64,000 bases of DNA, from contig NZ_CP030261.1 in NCBI RefSeq assembly GCF_003312915.1, forward strand, positions 3,348,001 to 3,412,000. Direction: 5' to 3'. Both the position numbers and the translations under genes were made by a program. Below the pieces are notes generated by a model. The model was given only the letters and a program-made list of their open reading frames with translations, was not told the DNA's origin and searched no databases. This DNA is from Flavobacterium fluviale (GTDB lineage: Bacteria > Bacteroidota > Bacteroidia > Flavobacteriales > Flavobacteriaceae). Position 1 is the stretch's first letter, and each line of letters starts with the position of its first letter. Below, in pieces: positions 53,580 to 62,269 of this stretch.

Positions 53580-54437
53580 ATGAGTACTTTAAAAATTGCA
53601 ATTCAAAAATCGGGTCGTTTAAACGAAGACAGCATTCAGATTTTAAAAGACTGCGGTATTTCTATCAACAACGGAATAGACCAGTTAAAGGCCGAAGCTT
53701 CAAATTTTCCTCTTGAAGTTTTATATCTAAGGAATTCTGATATTCCACAATATCTAATTGATGGAGTAGTAGATCTAGCGATCGTTGGCGACAATCTTCT
53801 GGTCGAAAAAGGAAAAGGAATTGAGGTCGTTCAAAAATTAGGATTTTCAAAATGCAAAGTTTCTGTTGCAGTTCCTAAAACCTTAGAATACAATTCTATT
53901 CAAGATTTAGCAGGTTTAAGAATTGCTACTTCTTATCCTAATACGGTAAACGAATATTTCAACTCTTTTGGTTTAAGCGTAGATATTCACCAAATTTCCG
54001 GTTCTGTTGAAATTGCACCAAACATTGGTCTTGCCGATGCTATTGTAGATATTGTTTCAAGCGGCAGTACTTTATTCAAAAATAACTTAAAAGAAGTTGA
54101 AGTTATTTTGAAAAGTGAAGCAGTTTTAGCTGTTTCTCCAAAAGTTTCTCCAGAAATTCAAAAACACATTGATACTTTAAAATTCAGAATTCAAGCGGTT
54201 TTAAGAGCTAGAAATTCTAAATATATTTTAATGAACGTTCCAAACGACAAAATTGAAGCTGTTGGAAAGATCCTTCCAGTTCTTAGAAGTTTAACCGTTT
54301 TGCCATTGGCGCAGGAAGGCTGGAGCAGTGTCCACTCCGTAATAGATAAAGATACTTTTTGGGATGTAATTGACCAATTAAAGGAAGTGGGAGCGGAAGG
54401 AATTCTAGTTTGCCCAATTGAAAAGATGGTTCTTTAA
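53580..54437 (+). CDS. hisG: ATP phosphoribosyltransferase (long form)
   Basis: The first enzyme of histidine synthesis, 285 aa. It has the two-lobe catalytic part (LKIAIQKSGRLNEDSIQILKD; VDLAIVGDNLLVEKG; GLADAIVDIVSSGSTLFKNNL) and a C-terminal ACT-like regulatory domain (residues about 210-285; VLPLAQEGWSSVHSVIDKD), so it is the HisZ-independent long form expected to be inhibited by histidine. First gene of the operon, downstream of the attenuator. Confidence 0.97.
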   Translation: MSTLKIAIQKSGRLNEDSIQILKDCGISINNGIDQLKAEASNFPLEVLYLRNSDIPQYLIDGVVDLAIVGDNLLVEKGKGIEVVQKLGFSKCKVSVAVPKTLEYNSIQDLAGLRIATSYPNTVNEYFNSFGLSVDIHQISGSVEIAPNIGLADAIVDIVSSGSTLFKNNLKEVEVILKSEAVLAVSPKVSPEIQKHIDTLKFRIQAVLRARNSKYILMNVPNDKIEAVGKILPVLRSLTVLPLAQEGWSSVHSVIDKDTFWDVIDQLKEVGAEGILVCPIEKMVL

Positions 54438-54542
54438 TGCGCTTTGCGCGCTTTAGGCAATAAGCTTTAAGCTATACGCCAAGAAAAAACACAAAGTTAA
54501 TAAAGCCTAAAGCCTATGGCCTAAAGCTTAAAGCATAAAAAA
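54438..54542. repeat. hisG-hisD spacer of AAGCTTTAAGC/CCTAAAGC words
   Basis: The 105-bp spacer contains CTTTAGGC and AAGCTTTAAGC at 54451-54472, then GCCTAAAGCCTATGGCC and TAAAGCTTAAAGC at 54503-54535. The halves are imperfect reverse complements and can form a long stem around an A-rich loop. The same words build the hisB-hisH spacer. Confidence 0.6.
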
Positions 54543-55826
54543 ATGAATAAAATAAACAATCCAAAGCCAGAAAGCTGGTCTGAAATATTAAAAAGACCAA
54601 CGCAGACTATAGATGATATTGAAGTTACTGTGAAAGAAATCTTTAAAGAAGTGCAGAAAAAAGGAGATGAAGCAGTTGCGAAATATACTTCAATTTTCGA
54701 CGGAATTTCTTTAGATAATTATGAAGTTGATGCGGAAGAAATTACGGAAGCAATTAATTTGATTCCCAGCGAATTAAAAGAAGCTACTAAATTAGCAAAA
54801 GACAATATTTATAAATTTCACAAGGCACAAAAAACAAATAGAATTGAACTTGAGACTATCGAAGGCGTAAACTGCTGGCAGGAAAAGAGACCAATTCAGA
54901 AAATTGGTTTATACATTCCAGGCGGAACAGCTCCTTTATTTTCGACGGTTTTAATGCTGGCTGTTCCTGCTGAAATTGCGGGCTGTAAAGAAATTGTATT
55001 GTGTTCTCCGCCAGATAAAGCAGGAAAAATTAATCCAGCAATTTTATATGCTGCAAATTTATGCGGCGTCACTAAAATTTTAAAAGTCGGCGGTATTCAG
55101 GCGATCGCCGGAATGACATTTGGAACACAGTCAATTCCAAAAGTTTATAAAATTTTCGGGCCTGGAAATCAGTTTGTAACCGTAGCTAAACAATTGGCAA
55201 CTCAATTCGGTGTTGCAATTGACATGCCTGCTGGACCTTCAGAATTATTAATCGTAGCCGATGATACTGCGGTTCCTGCATTTGTAGCATCAGATTTGTT
55301 ATCTCAGGCAGAACACGGAACTGATAGTCAGGTAATTTTGGTTTCAACTTCAAAGAAATTAATTGATGAAGTAGAAAAGGAAATCCAATCTCAAATAGAA
55401 GTTCTTCCAAGAAAAGCAATTGCAGAAAAAGCGATCGAAAATTCGAAATTGATTTATGTAGAAAATGATCAGATTGCTTTAGAATTAATCAACGAATACG
55501 GACCGGAGCACTTTATCATCTGCTCTCAATATGATGATTTTTACTGCAACGGAATCATAAATGCAGGTTCTGTTTTTATTGGAAATTATACGCCGGAAAG
55601 CGCAGGAGATTATGCTTCAGGAACCAATCATACTTTGCCGACAAATGGATATGCTAAAAATTACAGCGGTGTAAATTTGGATAGTTTTATGAAATCGATG
55701 ACCTTCCAAAAGATTTCTGAAAAAGGGATTCAAAATATTGGAAAAGCAATTGAGCTTATGGCCGGAGCGGAAGGTTTGCAGGCGCATAAGAATGCTGTTA
55801 CCCTAAGATTGAAGAGTTTAGAATAA
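54543..55826 (+). CDS. hisD: Histidinol dehydrogenase
   Basis: The last two oxidation steps to histidine, zinc-dependent, 427 aa. IGLYIPGGTAPLFSTVLMLA, GPGNQFVTVAKQLA and the PAGPSELLIVAD loop are canonical; zinc and catalytic residues lie in LSQAEHGTDSQ and NEYGPEHF. It is second in the operon. Confidence 0.97.
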   Translation: MNKINNPKPESWSEILKRPTQTIDDIEVTVKEIFKEVQKKGDEAVAKYTSIFDGISLDNYEVDAEEITEAINLIPSELKEATKLAKDNIYKFHKAQKTNRIELETIEGVNCWQEKRPIQKIGLYIPGGTAPLFSTVLMLAVPAEIAGCKEIVLCSPPDKAGKINPAILYAANLCGVTKILKVGGIQAIAGMTFGTQSIPKVYKIFGPGNQFVTVAKQLATQFGVAIDMPAGPSELLIVADDTAVPAFVASDLLSQAEHGTDSQVILVSTSKKLIDEVEKEIQSQIEVLPRKAIAEKAIENSKLIYVENDQIALELINEYGPEHFIICSQYDDFYCNGIINAGSVFIGNYTPESAGDYASGTNHTLPTNGYAKNYSGVNLDSFMKSMTFQKISEKGIQNIGKAIELMAGAEGLQAHKNAVTLRLKSLE

Positions 55827-55930
55827 AAAATAGAAGACAGCAGGAAGAAGCAAGAAGCAAGAAAATAGGAAAAGATGTCTTGTATCTTGGCTCTTGATTC
55901 TTTCGGCTTTGCCTCTTAAAAAGTGAAACA

Positions 55931-56980
55931 ATGAGTACTTTCGATATAAATACAATTACACGTGAAAACGTAAAATCTTTAAAACCATATTCTTCGGCGA
56001 GAGATGAGTTTGAAGATTTTGATACTGCCGATATGATTTTTTTGGATGCAAATGAAAACCCGTTTCAAAATGGAGTAAATCGTTATCCAGATCCACAGCA
56101 GAATTCGGTTAAAGCAATTTTAGCCAAAAATAACAATACAAAACAGAGTCAGATTTTGTTAGGAAATGGAAGTGACGAAGTTTTGGATTTGATTTTTAGA
56201 GCTTTCTGTGAACCAAAAACAGATAATATTATTACGTTGCCGCCTACATATGGTATGTACAGCGTTCTGGCGAATATAAACGCAGTAGAAAACAGGGAAA
56301 TTCTGCTTACAAATGATTTTCAGCCTCAAGTAGAAAAAATTTTAGAAGCGGTTGATGACAATACTAAAATCATCTTTTTATGTTCGCCCAATAACCCCAC
56401 TGGAAATTCTTTTTCAGATGAAAGTATTGTAAAATTACTTCAAAACTTTAAAGGATTAGTTGTAATTGATGAAGCATATATTGACTTTTCAGAAAAAGAA
56501 AGCTGGCTTGTGGAAATTGATGAATATCCAAATTTGGTAATTACTCAGACGCTTTCAAAAGCCTATGGTTTAGCTGGAATTCGTTTAGGAATTTGTTATG
56601 CATCAGAATCTGTTATTTCAGTTTTAAATAAAATAAAACCGCCTTATAATGTGAACGAATTGACACAGCAAAGAGCTATAGAGCGTTTAAAGGATTATGA
56701 AAAGATAAAACAAGAAATAGCTTCTATTATAAAGCAAAGAGAAGAATTACTTAAAGCTTTACTTGAAATAGATTTTGTGGAAAAAATTTATCCTACAGAA
56801 GCTAATTTTGTTTTGGTAAAAGTAGATGATGCTAACAAAAGATACGATCAATTAATTGAAAAAGGAATTGTAATTCGTAACAGAACCACTCAGCCTTTAT
56901 GCGAAAACTGTCTTCGTTTTACTATTGGAACAGAAGAGGAAAATGCAGTTTTAATTAAAGAATTGAAGTTGTTGAGTTAA
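55931..56980 (+). CDS. hisC: Histidinol-phosphate aminotransferase
   Basis: A 349-aa PLP enzyme. LLGNGSDEVLDLIFRAF binds the cofactor phosphate, SPNNPTGN and VIDEAYIDF follow, and Lys210 in TLSKAYGLAGIRLG forms the Schiff base. Third gene; the 104-bp spacer before it is A/G-rich on the left and C/T-rich on the right (AAGAAGCAAG words against CTTGTATCTTGG words). Confidence 0.96.
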   Translation: MSTFDINTITRENVKSLKPYSSARDEFEDFDTADMIFLDANENPFQNGVNRYPDPQQNSVKAILAKNNNTKQSQILLGNGSDEVLDLIFRAFCEPKTDNIITLPPTYGMYSVLANINAVENREILLTNDFQPQVEKILEAVDDNTKIIFLCSPNNPTGNSFSDESIVKLLQNFKGLVVIDEAYIDFSEKESWLVEIDEYPNLVITQTLSKAYGLAGIRLGICYASESVISVLNKIKPPYNVNELTQQRAIERLKDYEKIKQEIASIIKQREELLKALLEIDFVEKIYPTEANFVLVKVDDANKRYDQLIEKGIVIRNRTTQPLCENCLRFTIGTEEENAVLIKELKLLS

Positions 56981-57003
56981 TTTTTGCACAGTTTTTCTCA
57001 ATC

Positions 57004-57092
57004 TTGTCATTTCGACGAAGGAGAAATCTTCGCAAGAAATTCCGCAACGGGAGGCACAGCAAACGGAGATTTCTCCTTCGTCGAAATGACAA
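57004..57092. repeat. 26-bp perfect inverted repeat in the hisC-hisB spacer
   Basis: 57004-57029 and 57067-57092 are exact reverse complements, with outer ends TTGTCATTTCGAC and inner ends GGAGAAATCT, around a 37-nt spacer. Related to the repeat at 32913-33019 in its outer 13 bp. It lies within the his operon and would form a strong hairpin in the mRNA without T-run. Confidence 0.9.
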
Positions 57093-57144
57093 ATAGAAGT
57101 CTTAAGCAAAAATAAATGGCTATATCAGCCAAAAAACATAAAAC

Positions 57145-58281
57145 ATGAAAAAAGTACTTTTTATCGATCGTGATGGAACGATTGTTTTAGAACCTGAAAA
57201 TTACCAATTAGACAGCTTAGATAAACTGGAATTTTATCCAAAAGCTTTTCAATATCTAGCAAAAATTTCCAGCGAATTAGATTACGAATTAGCAATGGTA
57301 ACCAATCAGGACGGATTAGGAACGGATAGTTTTCCTGAGGATACCTTTTGGCCAACACAAAATTTCATTCTAAAAACTTTTGAAAACGAAGGAGTTGTTT
57401 TTAATGAAATTTTTGTGGACAGATCTTTTCCAGAAGAAAATGCGCCAACACGCAAGCCAAGAACAGGAATGTTGACAAAATACTTGAATAATCCAGAATA
57501 TGATTTAGAAAATTCTTTTGTTTTAGGAGATCGTTTAACAGATGTTGAATTGGCTAAAAATCTGGGAGCAAAAGCGATCTACATGAATGATATCGATGGA
57601 ATTGGCAGTAACGAAATTTCATCAAAACGCGAAGAATTAGACGAAACAATCGTTTTGCAAACCATGGATTGGAAAAAAATCTATGAGTTTTTAAAGTTAG
57701 AGGCACGTTCTGCGTCAATAACTCGTAAAACCAATGAAACTGATATTTATATCAATTTAAACTTGGATGGAACCGGAAAAAGTAAAATTGATACTGGAAT
57801 TGCTTTTTTTGATCACATGTTAGACCAGATTTCGCGTCACGGTCAAATGGATTTAGAAATTCTTGTAAAAGGTGATTTAGAAGTCGATGAACATCACACA
57901 ATTGAAGATACGGCAATTGCTTTAGGAGAAGTTTTCGCAAAAGCATTGGGAAATAAACTAGGAATCGAGCGTTACGGATTCTGTTTGCCAATGGACGATT
58001 GTTTAGCGCAGGCAGCAATTGATTTCGGCGGTAGAAACTGGCTGATTTGGGAAACCGAATTCAAACGTGAAATGGTCGGTAAAATGCCAACAGAAATGTT
58101 TTATCATTTCTTCAAATCGTTTACAGACGGCGCAAAAGCCAATTTAAATATCAAAGCAGAAGGAATCAACGAACATCATAAAATCGAAGCAATTTTTAAA
58201 GCTTTCGCGAAAGCAATAAAAGTAGCAGTGAAAAGAGATACAGAAAAAATGATTTTGCCTTCGACGAAAGGAATGTTGTAA
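57145..58281 (+). CDS. hisB: Histidinol-phosphatase / imidazoleglycerol-phosphate dehydratase
   Basis: A 378-aa bifunctional enzyme. The N-terminal HAD phosphatase has the nucleophile Asp8 in LFIDRDGTI and a Cys/His zinc-loop region; it acts in the eighth step. From about residue 190 the IGPD domain follows ([49 protein letters not shown]), with its manganese-binding His motifs. The fusion is as in enterobacteria and common in Bacteroidetes. Fourth gene. Confidence 0.96.
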   Translation: MKKVLFIDRDGTIVLEPENYQLDSLDKLEFYPKAFQYLAKISSELDYELAMVTNQDGLGTDSFPEDTFWPTQNFILKTFENEGVVFNEIFVDRSFPEENAPTRKPRTGMLTKYLNNPEYDLENSFVLGDRLTDVELAKNLGAKAIYMNDIDGIGSNEISSKREELDETIVLQTMDWKKIYEFLKLEARSASITRKTNETDIYINLNLDGTGKSKIDTGIAFFDHMLDQISRHGQMDLEILVKGDLEVDEHHTIEDTAIALGEVFAKALGNKLGIERYGFCLPMDDCLAQAAIDFGGRNWLIWETEFKREMVGKMPTEMFYHFFKSFTDGAKANLNIKAEGINEHHKIEAIFKAFAKAIKVAVKRDTEKMILPSTKGML

Positions 58282-58287
58282 AACGCT

Positions 58288-58325
58288 ATAAGCAATAGGC
58301 TGTAGGCATTAGGCCTATTGCTTAT
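58288..58325. repeat. 13-bp hairpin in the hisB-hisH spacer
   Basis: ATAAGCAATAGGC at 58288-58300 is the exact reverse complement of 58313-58325, with a 12-nt loop. It is followed by GGCTTAAAGCTTAAAGC-type words up to the T-run before the hisH ATG at 58350. Confidence 0.75.
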
Positions 58326-58349
58326 GGCTTAAAGCTTAAAGCTTTTTTA

Positions 58350-58943
58350 ATGAAAATAGTAATCATAAATTACGGAGCAGGAAATATTCAGAGCATTATG
58401 TTTGCTATTGAAAGATTGGGATTTAAAGCTGTTTTGAGTAACAATCCTAATGAAATTAAGTCGGCAGATAAAGTGATTTTTCCTGGTGTGGGCGAGGCTA
58501 GTTCGGCGATGTTTAAACTTCGCGAAAGCGGTTTGGATAGTTTGATTCCGCAATTGAAGCAACCCGTTTTAGGCATTTGTTTGGGAATGCAGTTAATGTG
58601 TAATTCGTCTGAAGAGGGAAATACAAAAGGTTTAGGTATTTTTGATATTGATGTTGTAAAATTCTCAAACAGCGTTAAAGTCCCGCAAATGGGATGGAAT
58701 CAGATTTATGACTTAAAATCGGATTTATTTAAGGGAATTTCGGAAAATGAGTTCATGTATTTAGTTCATAGTTTTTACGCGCCAAATTGCGATGAAGCCA
58801 TTGCCACAACGAATTACGATCTGGAATATGCATCGGCTTTGCAAAAAGATAATTTTTACGGAACTCAATTTCATCCAGAGAAAAGCGGGGATGTAGGAGA
58901 GAGAATTTTAGAGAATTTTTTGAAGTTAGATTCCAAAGAATAA
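58350..58943 (+). CDS. hisH: Imidazole glycerol phosphate synthase, glutamine amidotransferase subunit
   Basis: A 197-aa class I glutaminase that feeds ammonia to HisF. Oxyanion segment FPGVGEASS, nucleophile Cys77 in GICLGMQLM, and His-x-Glu in TQFHPEKSG. Fifth gene. Confidence 0.97.
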   Translation: MKIVIINYGAGNIQSIMFAIERLGFKAVLSNNPNEIKSADKVIFPGVGEASSAMFKLRESGLDSLIPQLKQPVLGICLGMQLMCNSSEEGNTKGLGIFDIDVVKFSNSVKVPQMGWNQIYDLKSDLFKGISENEFMYLVHSFYAPNCDEAIATTNYDLEYASALQKDNFYGTQFHPEKSGDVGERILENFLKLDSKE

Positions 58944-59060
58944 ATCCCAAATTCCAATATCAAAATCAATTTTAATCAAAACATCAATTTTAGAAATTAG
59001 TAATTCAGTAATCTTTTTTGAATAATCTAAATTCTAAAATCAACAATCTAAAATAGAAAA

Positions 59061-59786
59061 ATGAGAATAATACCAGCCATAGATATCATTGACGGAAAAT
59101 GTGTTCGTTTGTCCAAAGGTGATTATGATACCAAGATAATTTACAACGAGAATCCGCTTGAAGTAGCGAAATCATTTGAAGCACACGGAATTGAATACTT
59201 GCATTTAGTAGATCTTGATGGCGCAAAATCGAGTAAAATTGTCAATTATAAAATCTTAGAACAAATTGCGACGCAAACAAGTTTAAAGATCGATTTTGGA
59301 GGCGGATTAAAATCGGATGACGATTTGAGAATTGCTTTTGAAAGCGGTGCAAATCAAATTACCGGCGGCAGTATTGCGGTGAAAAACAGAGCGATTTTCG
59401 AAAAATGGATTTCAGAATACGGTTCAGAAAAAATTATTTTAGGTGCTGATGCTAAAGATGAAAAAATCGCGGTTTCTGGTTGGTTAGAGGAATCAAATGA
59501 AGATTTAGTGCCGTTTATTCAGGATTATCAATCAAAAGGAATTCAATATGTTATCTGTACCGATATTGCGAAAGACGGAATGCTTGAAGGTCCAAGTTTT
59601 GATTTATACAGCAAAATTTTAGGAGAAGCAAAAGAAATAAAATTAATCGCTTCCGGCGGAATTTCAACCTTCGATGAATTACCCAGATTAGCGGAATTAG
59701 GCTGCGAAGGAACGATTATAGGAAAAGCGATTTACGAAGGGAGAATCACTTTGAAACAGTTAGAGGATTTTATAATTAGAAAATGA
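59061..59786 (+). CDS. hisA: ProFAR isomerase (phosphoribosylformimino-AICAR-phosphate isomerase)
   Basis: A 241-aa beta/alpha barrel. [20 protein letters not shown] opens with the catalytic Asp; [22 protein letters not shown] and [10 protein letters not shown] follow, with the second catalytic Asp in the last. Sixth gene; the 117-bp spacer before it carries AATCTAAA and ATTCTAAAATC words. Confidence 0.96.
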   Translation: MRIIPAIDIIDGKCVRLSKGDYDTKIIYNENPLEVAKSFEAHGIEYLHLVDLDGAKSSKIVNYKILEQIATQTSLKIDFGGGLKSDDDLRIAFESGANQITGGSIAVKNRAIFEKWISEYGSEKIILGADAKDEKIAVSGWLEESNEDLVPFIQDYQSKGIQYVICTDIAKDGMLEGPSFDLYSKILGEAKEIKLIASGGISTFDELPRLAELGCEGTIIGKAIYEGRITLKQLEDFIIRK

Positions 59787-59848
59787 GAAAATTTGATAAT
59801 TAGATAATTTATGCGTGACGAAAATAATTATCTAATTGACTAATTTTC
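59787..59848. repeat. Imperfect 23-bp inverted repeat in the hisA-hisF spacer
   Basis: 59787-59809 and 59826-59848 are reverse complements at 20 of 23 positions. Words AATTAGATAATT and TCTAATTGAC are shared with the efp spacer at 42386-42477. Confidence 0.7.
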
Positions 59849-59867
59849 TAATTAACACATTAAAGAA

Positions 59868-60623
59868 ATGTTAGCAAAAAGAATAATAACCTGCTTAGAT
59901 ATAAAAAACGGAAGAACCGTAAAAGGTGTTAATTTCGTTGACTTGCGCGATGCTGGCGATCCTGTAGAATTGGCTGAAATTTATTCGAGAGAAGGTGCAG
60001 ACGAACTAGTTTTTTTGGATATTTCGGCGACAGAAGAAAGACGCAAAACGCTGGTAAATATGGTACGAAGCGTGGCGGAAAAAATCAATATTCCGTTTAC
60101 CGTTGGCGGCGGGATTTCGTCTGTTGAAGATGTTGAAATTCTGTTGAATAATGGCGCAGATAAAGTTTCGATTAATTCATCGGCAGTAAAAAATCCGCAG
60201 TTAATAAATGATTTGGCACAGAAATTTGGAAGTCAATGCGTTGTCGTTGCAATCGACGCCAAACAAATTGACGGACAGTGGATTGTGCATTTAGTGGGTG
60301 GAAAAGTGCCAACTGAACTGAATTTATTCGACTGGGCTGTAGAAGTAGCAGAACGTGGCGCCGGCGAAATTTTATTCACTTCGATGGACAATGATGGGAC
60401 TAAAAATGGGTTTGCAAATGAGGCTTTGGCGAAACTATCAGAATTAGTTAATATTCCGATTATTGCTTCTGGAGGAGCTGGAAACATTCAACATTTCGTT
60501 GATTCGTTTAAAGAAGGAAAAGCAGATGCGGCTTTGGCAGCAAGCGTTTTTCACTTTAAAGAAATCGAAATCAAAGCTTTGAAAGAAGAACTAAAGAATA
60601 ATGGAGTGGAAGTTAGACTTTAA
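59868..60623 (+). CDS. hisF: Imidazole glycerol phosphate synthase, cyclase subunit
   Basis: A 251-aa barrel paralogous to His[20 protein letters not shown] has the catalytic Asp; [34 protein letters not shown] (second Asp) and [14 protein letters not shown] follow. Forms the synthase with HisH. Seventh gene. Confidence 0.97.
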   Translation: MLAKRIITCLDIKNGRTVKGVNFVDLRDAGDPVELAEIYSREGADELVFLDISATEERRKTLVNMVRSVAEKINIPFTVGGGISSVEDVEILLNNGADKVSINSSAVKNPQLINDLAQKFGSQCVVVAIDAKQIDGQWIVHLVGGKVPTELNLFDWAVEVAERGAGEILFTSMDNDGTKNGFANEALAKLSELVNIPIIASGGAGNIQHFVDSFKEGKADAALAASVFHFKEIEIKALKEELKNNGVEVRL

Positions 60624-60717
60624 AGAGAATCAAGAAACAAGAAGAAAGATTAGATTTAATCTAAAATAACAAGAATTCAGAGAATCTAAAATCTGAAATC
60701 TAAAATCTAAAATTAAA

Positions 60718-61314
60718 ATGGACATCGATATCAAAAGCGCACACGGATTAATTCCGGCTATAATCCAAGATTCAGAAACAAAAAATGTTTTGATGCTGGG
60801 TTATATGAACGAAGAATCGCTTCAAAAAACAATAGAAACTCAAAAAGTAACTTTTTTCAGCCGTTCAAAACAAAGACTTTGGACAAAAGGCGAGGAGAGT
60901 GGTAACTTTTTGAACTTGGTAAGTATTAAAAATGACTGTGATGGCGATACGCTTTTAATTCAGGCAAAACCTGTCGGGCCAACTTGTCATACAGGAGCTG
61001 ACACTTGCTGGCAGGAACCAAATGAGGCGAATTACGGCTTCATTTCGCAATTAGAAAGCACAATCAAAACTCGTAGAGAAAATGCCGATTCTGAGAAAAG
61101 TTATGTGGCCTCTTTATTTGAAAAAGGAATCAATAAAATGGCTCAAAAAGTGGGTGAAGAAGCTGTAGAAGTTGTTATTGAAGCAAAAGATAATAACGAT
61201 GATTTATTTCTTAGCGAAAGCGCTGATTTACTTTTTCATTATTTAATCTTATTGCAGGCGAAAGGTTTTCAACTGAATGATGTTGTGGATGTTTTGAAGA
61301 AACGTCAGAAGTAA
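60718..61314 (+). CDS. hisI: Phosphoribosyl-AMP cyclohydrolase / phosphoribosyl-ATP pyrophosphatase
   Basis: A 198-aa fusion (hisIE). The N-terminal cyclohydrolase has FFSRSKQRLWTKGEESGN, NDCDGDTLL and the zinc-site Cys in GPTCHTGADTCW. The C-terminal pyrophosphatase (about residue 115 on) has KVGEEAVEVVIEAK and SADLLFHYLILL. Last gene of the operon, which then contains every dedicated step of histidine synthesis. The spacer before it (94 bp) ends in AAATCTGAAATCTAAAATCTAA words. Confidence 0.96.
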   Translation: MDIDIKSAHGLIPAIIQDSETKNVLMLGYMNEESLQKTIETQKVTFFSRSKQRLWTKGEESGNFLNLVSIKNDCDGDTLLIQAKPVGPTCHTGADTCWQEPNEANYGFISQLESTIKTRRENADSEKSYVASLFEKGINKMAQKVGEEAVEVVIEAKDNNDDLFLSESADLLFHYLILLQAKGFQLNDVVDVLKKRQK

Positions 61315-61318
61315 AGTT

Positions 61319-61386
61319 TTGTTTCAGGTTTCAGGTTTCAAGTTTAGGGTTCTTTGCGATAACTTGAAATCTGAAACCTGAAACAA
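61319..61386. terminator. 26-bp inverted repeat at the end of the his operon
   Basis: 61319-61344 and 61361-61386 are reverse complements with one mismatch, spacer of 16 nt. The arms are made of GTTTCAGGTTTCAGG and CTTGAAAT words. It lies between the convergent hisI and CBM9-like genes and could terminate both, though without a T-run on the plus strand. Confidence 0.65.
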
Positions 61387-61396
61387 ATAAAACTAA

Positions 61397-62095
61397 TTAC
61401 TCCACAAACTCAAAAACCGCAAATTCTGCTGGCTGATGAAAACCAAATTTTAAACTCTTATAAGGTTGTAATGCAAGATATTCAATCGCGTTACCGTAAT
61501 CAATCCTAAAAGTATTTGCTTTCCATTTTGTACCAATTTTCGGTTCTAAAAAATTGCCGTTTTTTATCTTTGTAAGACTTGAAAATGGAATTTTAATTTC
61601 CACATTATAGCCATCAGGATTTATTTTGCTGACAGATTCCAATCCAGTAATATTAAAATTCATTGTCGTTTTCCATCCACCGCATTCAGGAGAAATACAT
61701 TTTAAAAGCAGATCATAATTTGTTGAAAATGCGTTGACTCCAATTTCTACATAATTTGTTCCATCTCCATCAGGATCAAGGAAAATTTCAACCAAATCAT
61801 CTGTATAAAAAATCTGCGAATCTTTCTTTTGTGCTCTTCCAATGATGTTCGAATCATTGCATTTGTAAGCTATATAAAGATTTTCTTCATTCCACGAAAG
61901 TGAAATAAAAGTTTCCTGAGAAGCTTTTTCTCCAGAATTATGAATTAAAAAAGGACCTAAAAATTGGTTTTTCCAATCTGACAAATCTCCATCAATAGTT
62001 ATTTTTGCAGTAGTTTTATAAATCGGAATGGTCTGAGAATAACCTCCAGCGACATATATAAGAAAAAAGAATATGAGGAAAGTGTAGAATTTCAT
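61397..62095 (-). CDS. Secreted CBM9-like domain protein
   Basis: A 232-aa protein with signal peptide (about residues 1-20, ending GYSQ). The mature part is one carbohydrate-binding family 9-like domain: KTTAKITIDGDLSDWKNQFL at the start, EENLYIAYKCNDSNI, DDLVEIFLDPDGDGTNYVEIGV and IPFSSLTK. Such domains in Bacteroidetes bind sugars or occur in outer-membrane and cytochrome-related proteins. No catalytic domain is attached. Monocistronic, convergent with hisI. Confidence 0.85.
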   Translation of the reverse strand: MKFYTFLIFFFLIYVAGGYSQTIPIYKTTAKITIDGDLSDWKNQFLGPFLIHNSGEKASQETFISLSWNEENLYIAYKCNDSNIIGRAQKKDSQIFYTDDLVEIFLDPDGDGTNYVEIGVNAFSTNYDLLLKCISPECGGWKTTMNFNITGLESVSKINPDGYNVEIKIPFSSLTKIKNGNFLEPKIGTKWKANTFRIDYGNAIEYLALQPYKSLKFGFHQPAEFAVFEFVE

Positions 62096-62203
62096 AAAAT
62101 GAGCTCTGATTTTATAGTGCTAAAATAGAGAAGAATTATGATTTTCGATATATCATCATTCGAATAGAAATCATAAAATTTTAAAAAACTTAATTCGAAT
62201 GTT

Positions 62204-62239
62204 TACATTTGTTGCAGATTAAGTCCCGAAGCTTTGGGA
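62204..62239 (+). promoter_or_regulatory. -7-like box (TACATTTG) and a short hairpin before the M1 peptidase
   Basis: TACATTTG at 62204-62211 fits TAnnTTTG but has no TTG partner. Just after it, TCCCGAAGCTTTGGGA at 62224-62239 forms a hairpin of the CCCGA family, which would be at the very 5' end of the transcript. Confidence 0.4.
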
Positions 62240-62269
62240 TAAATACTTATTATTTTATATTTCTAACTA

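Noticed and set aside
57701..57718. Copy of the RAYT palindrome in hisB (GGCACGTTCTGCGTC)
   Set aside because: Only partial likeness; it encodes conserved HisB linker residues and lacks the inverted arm.
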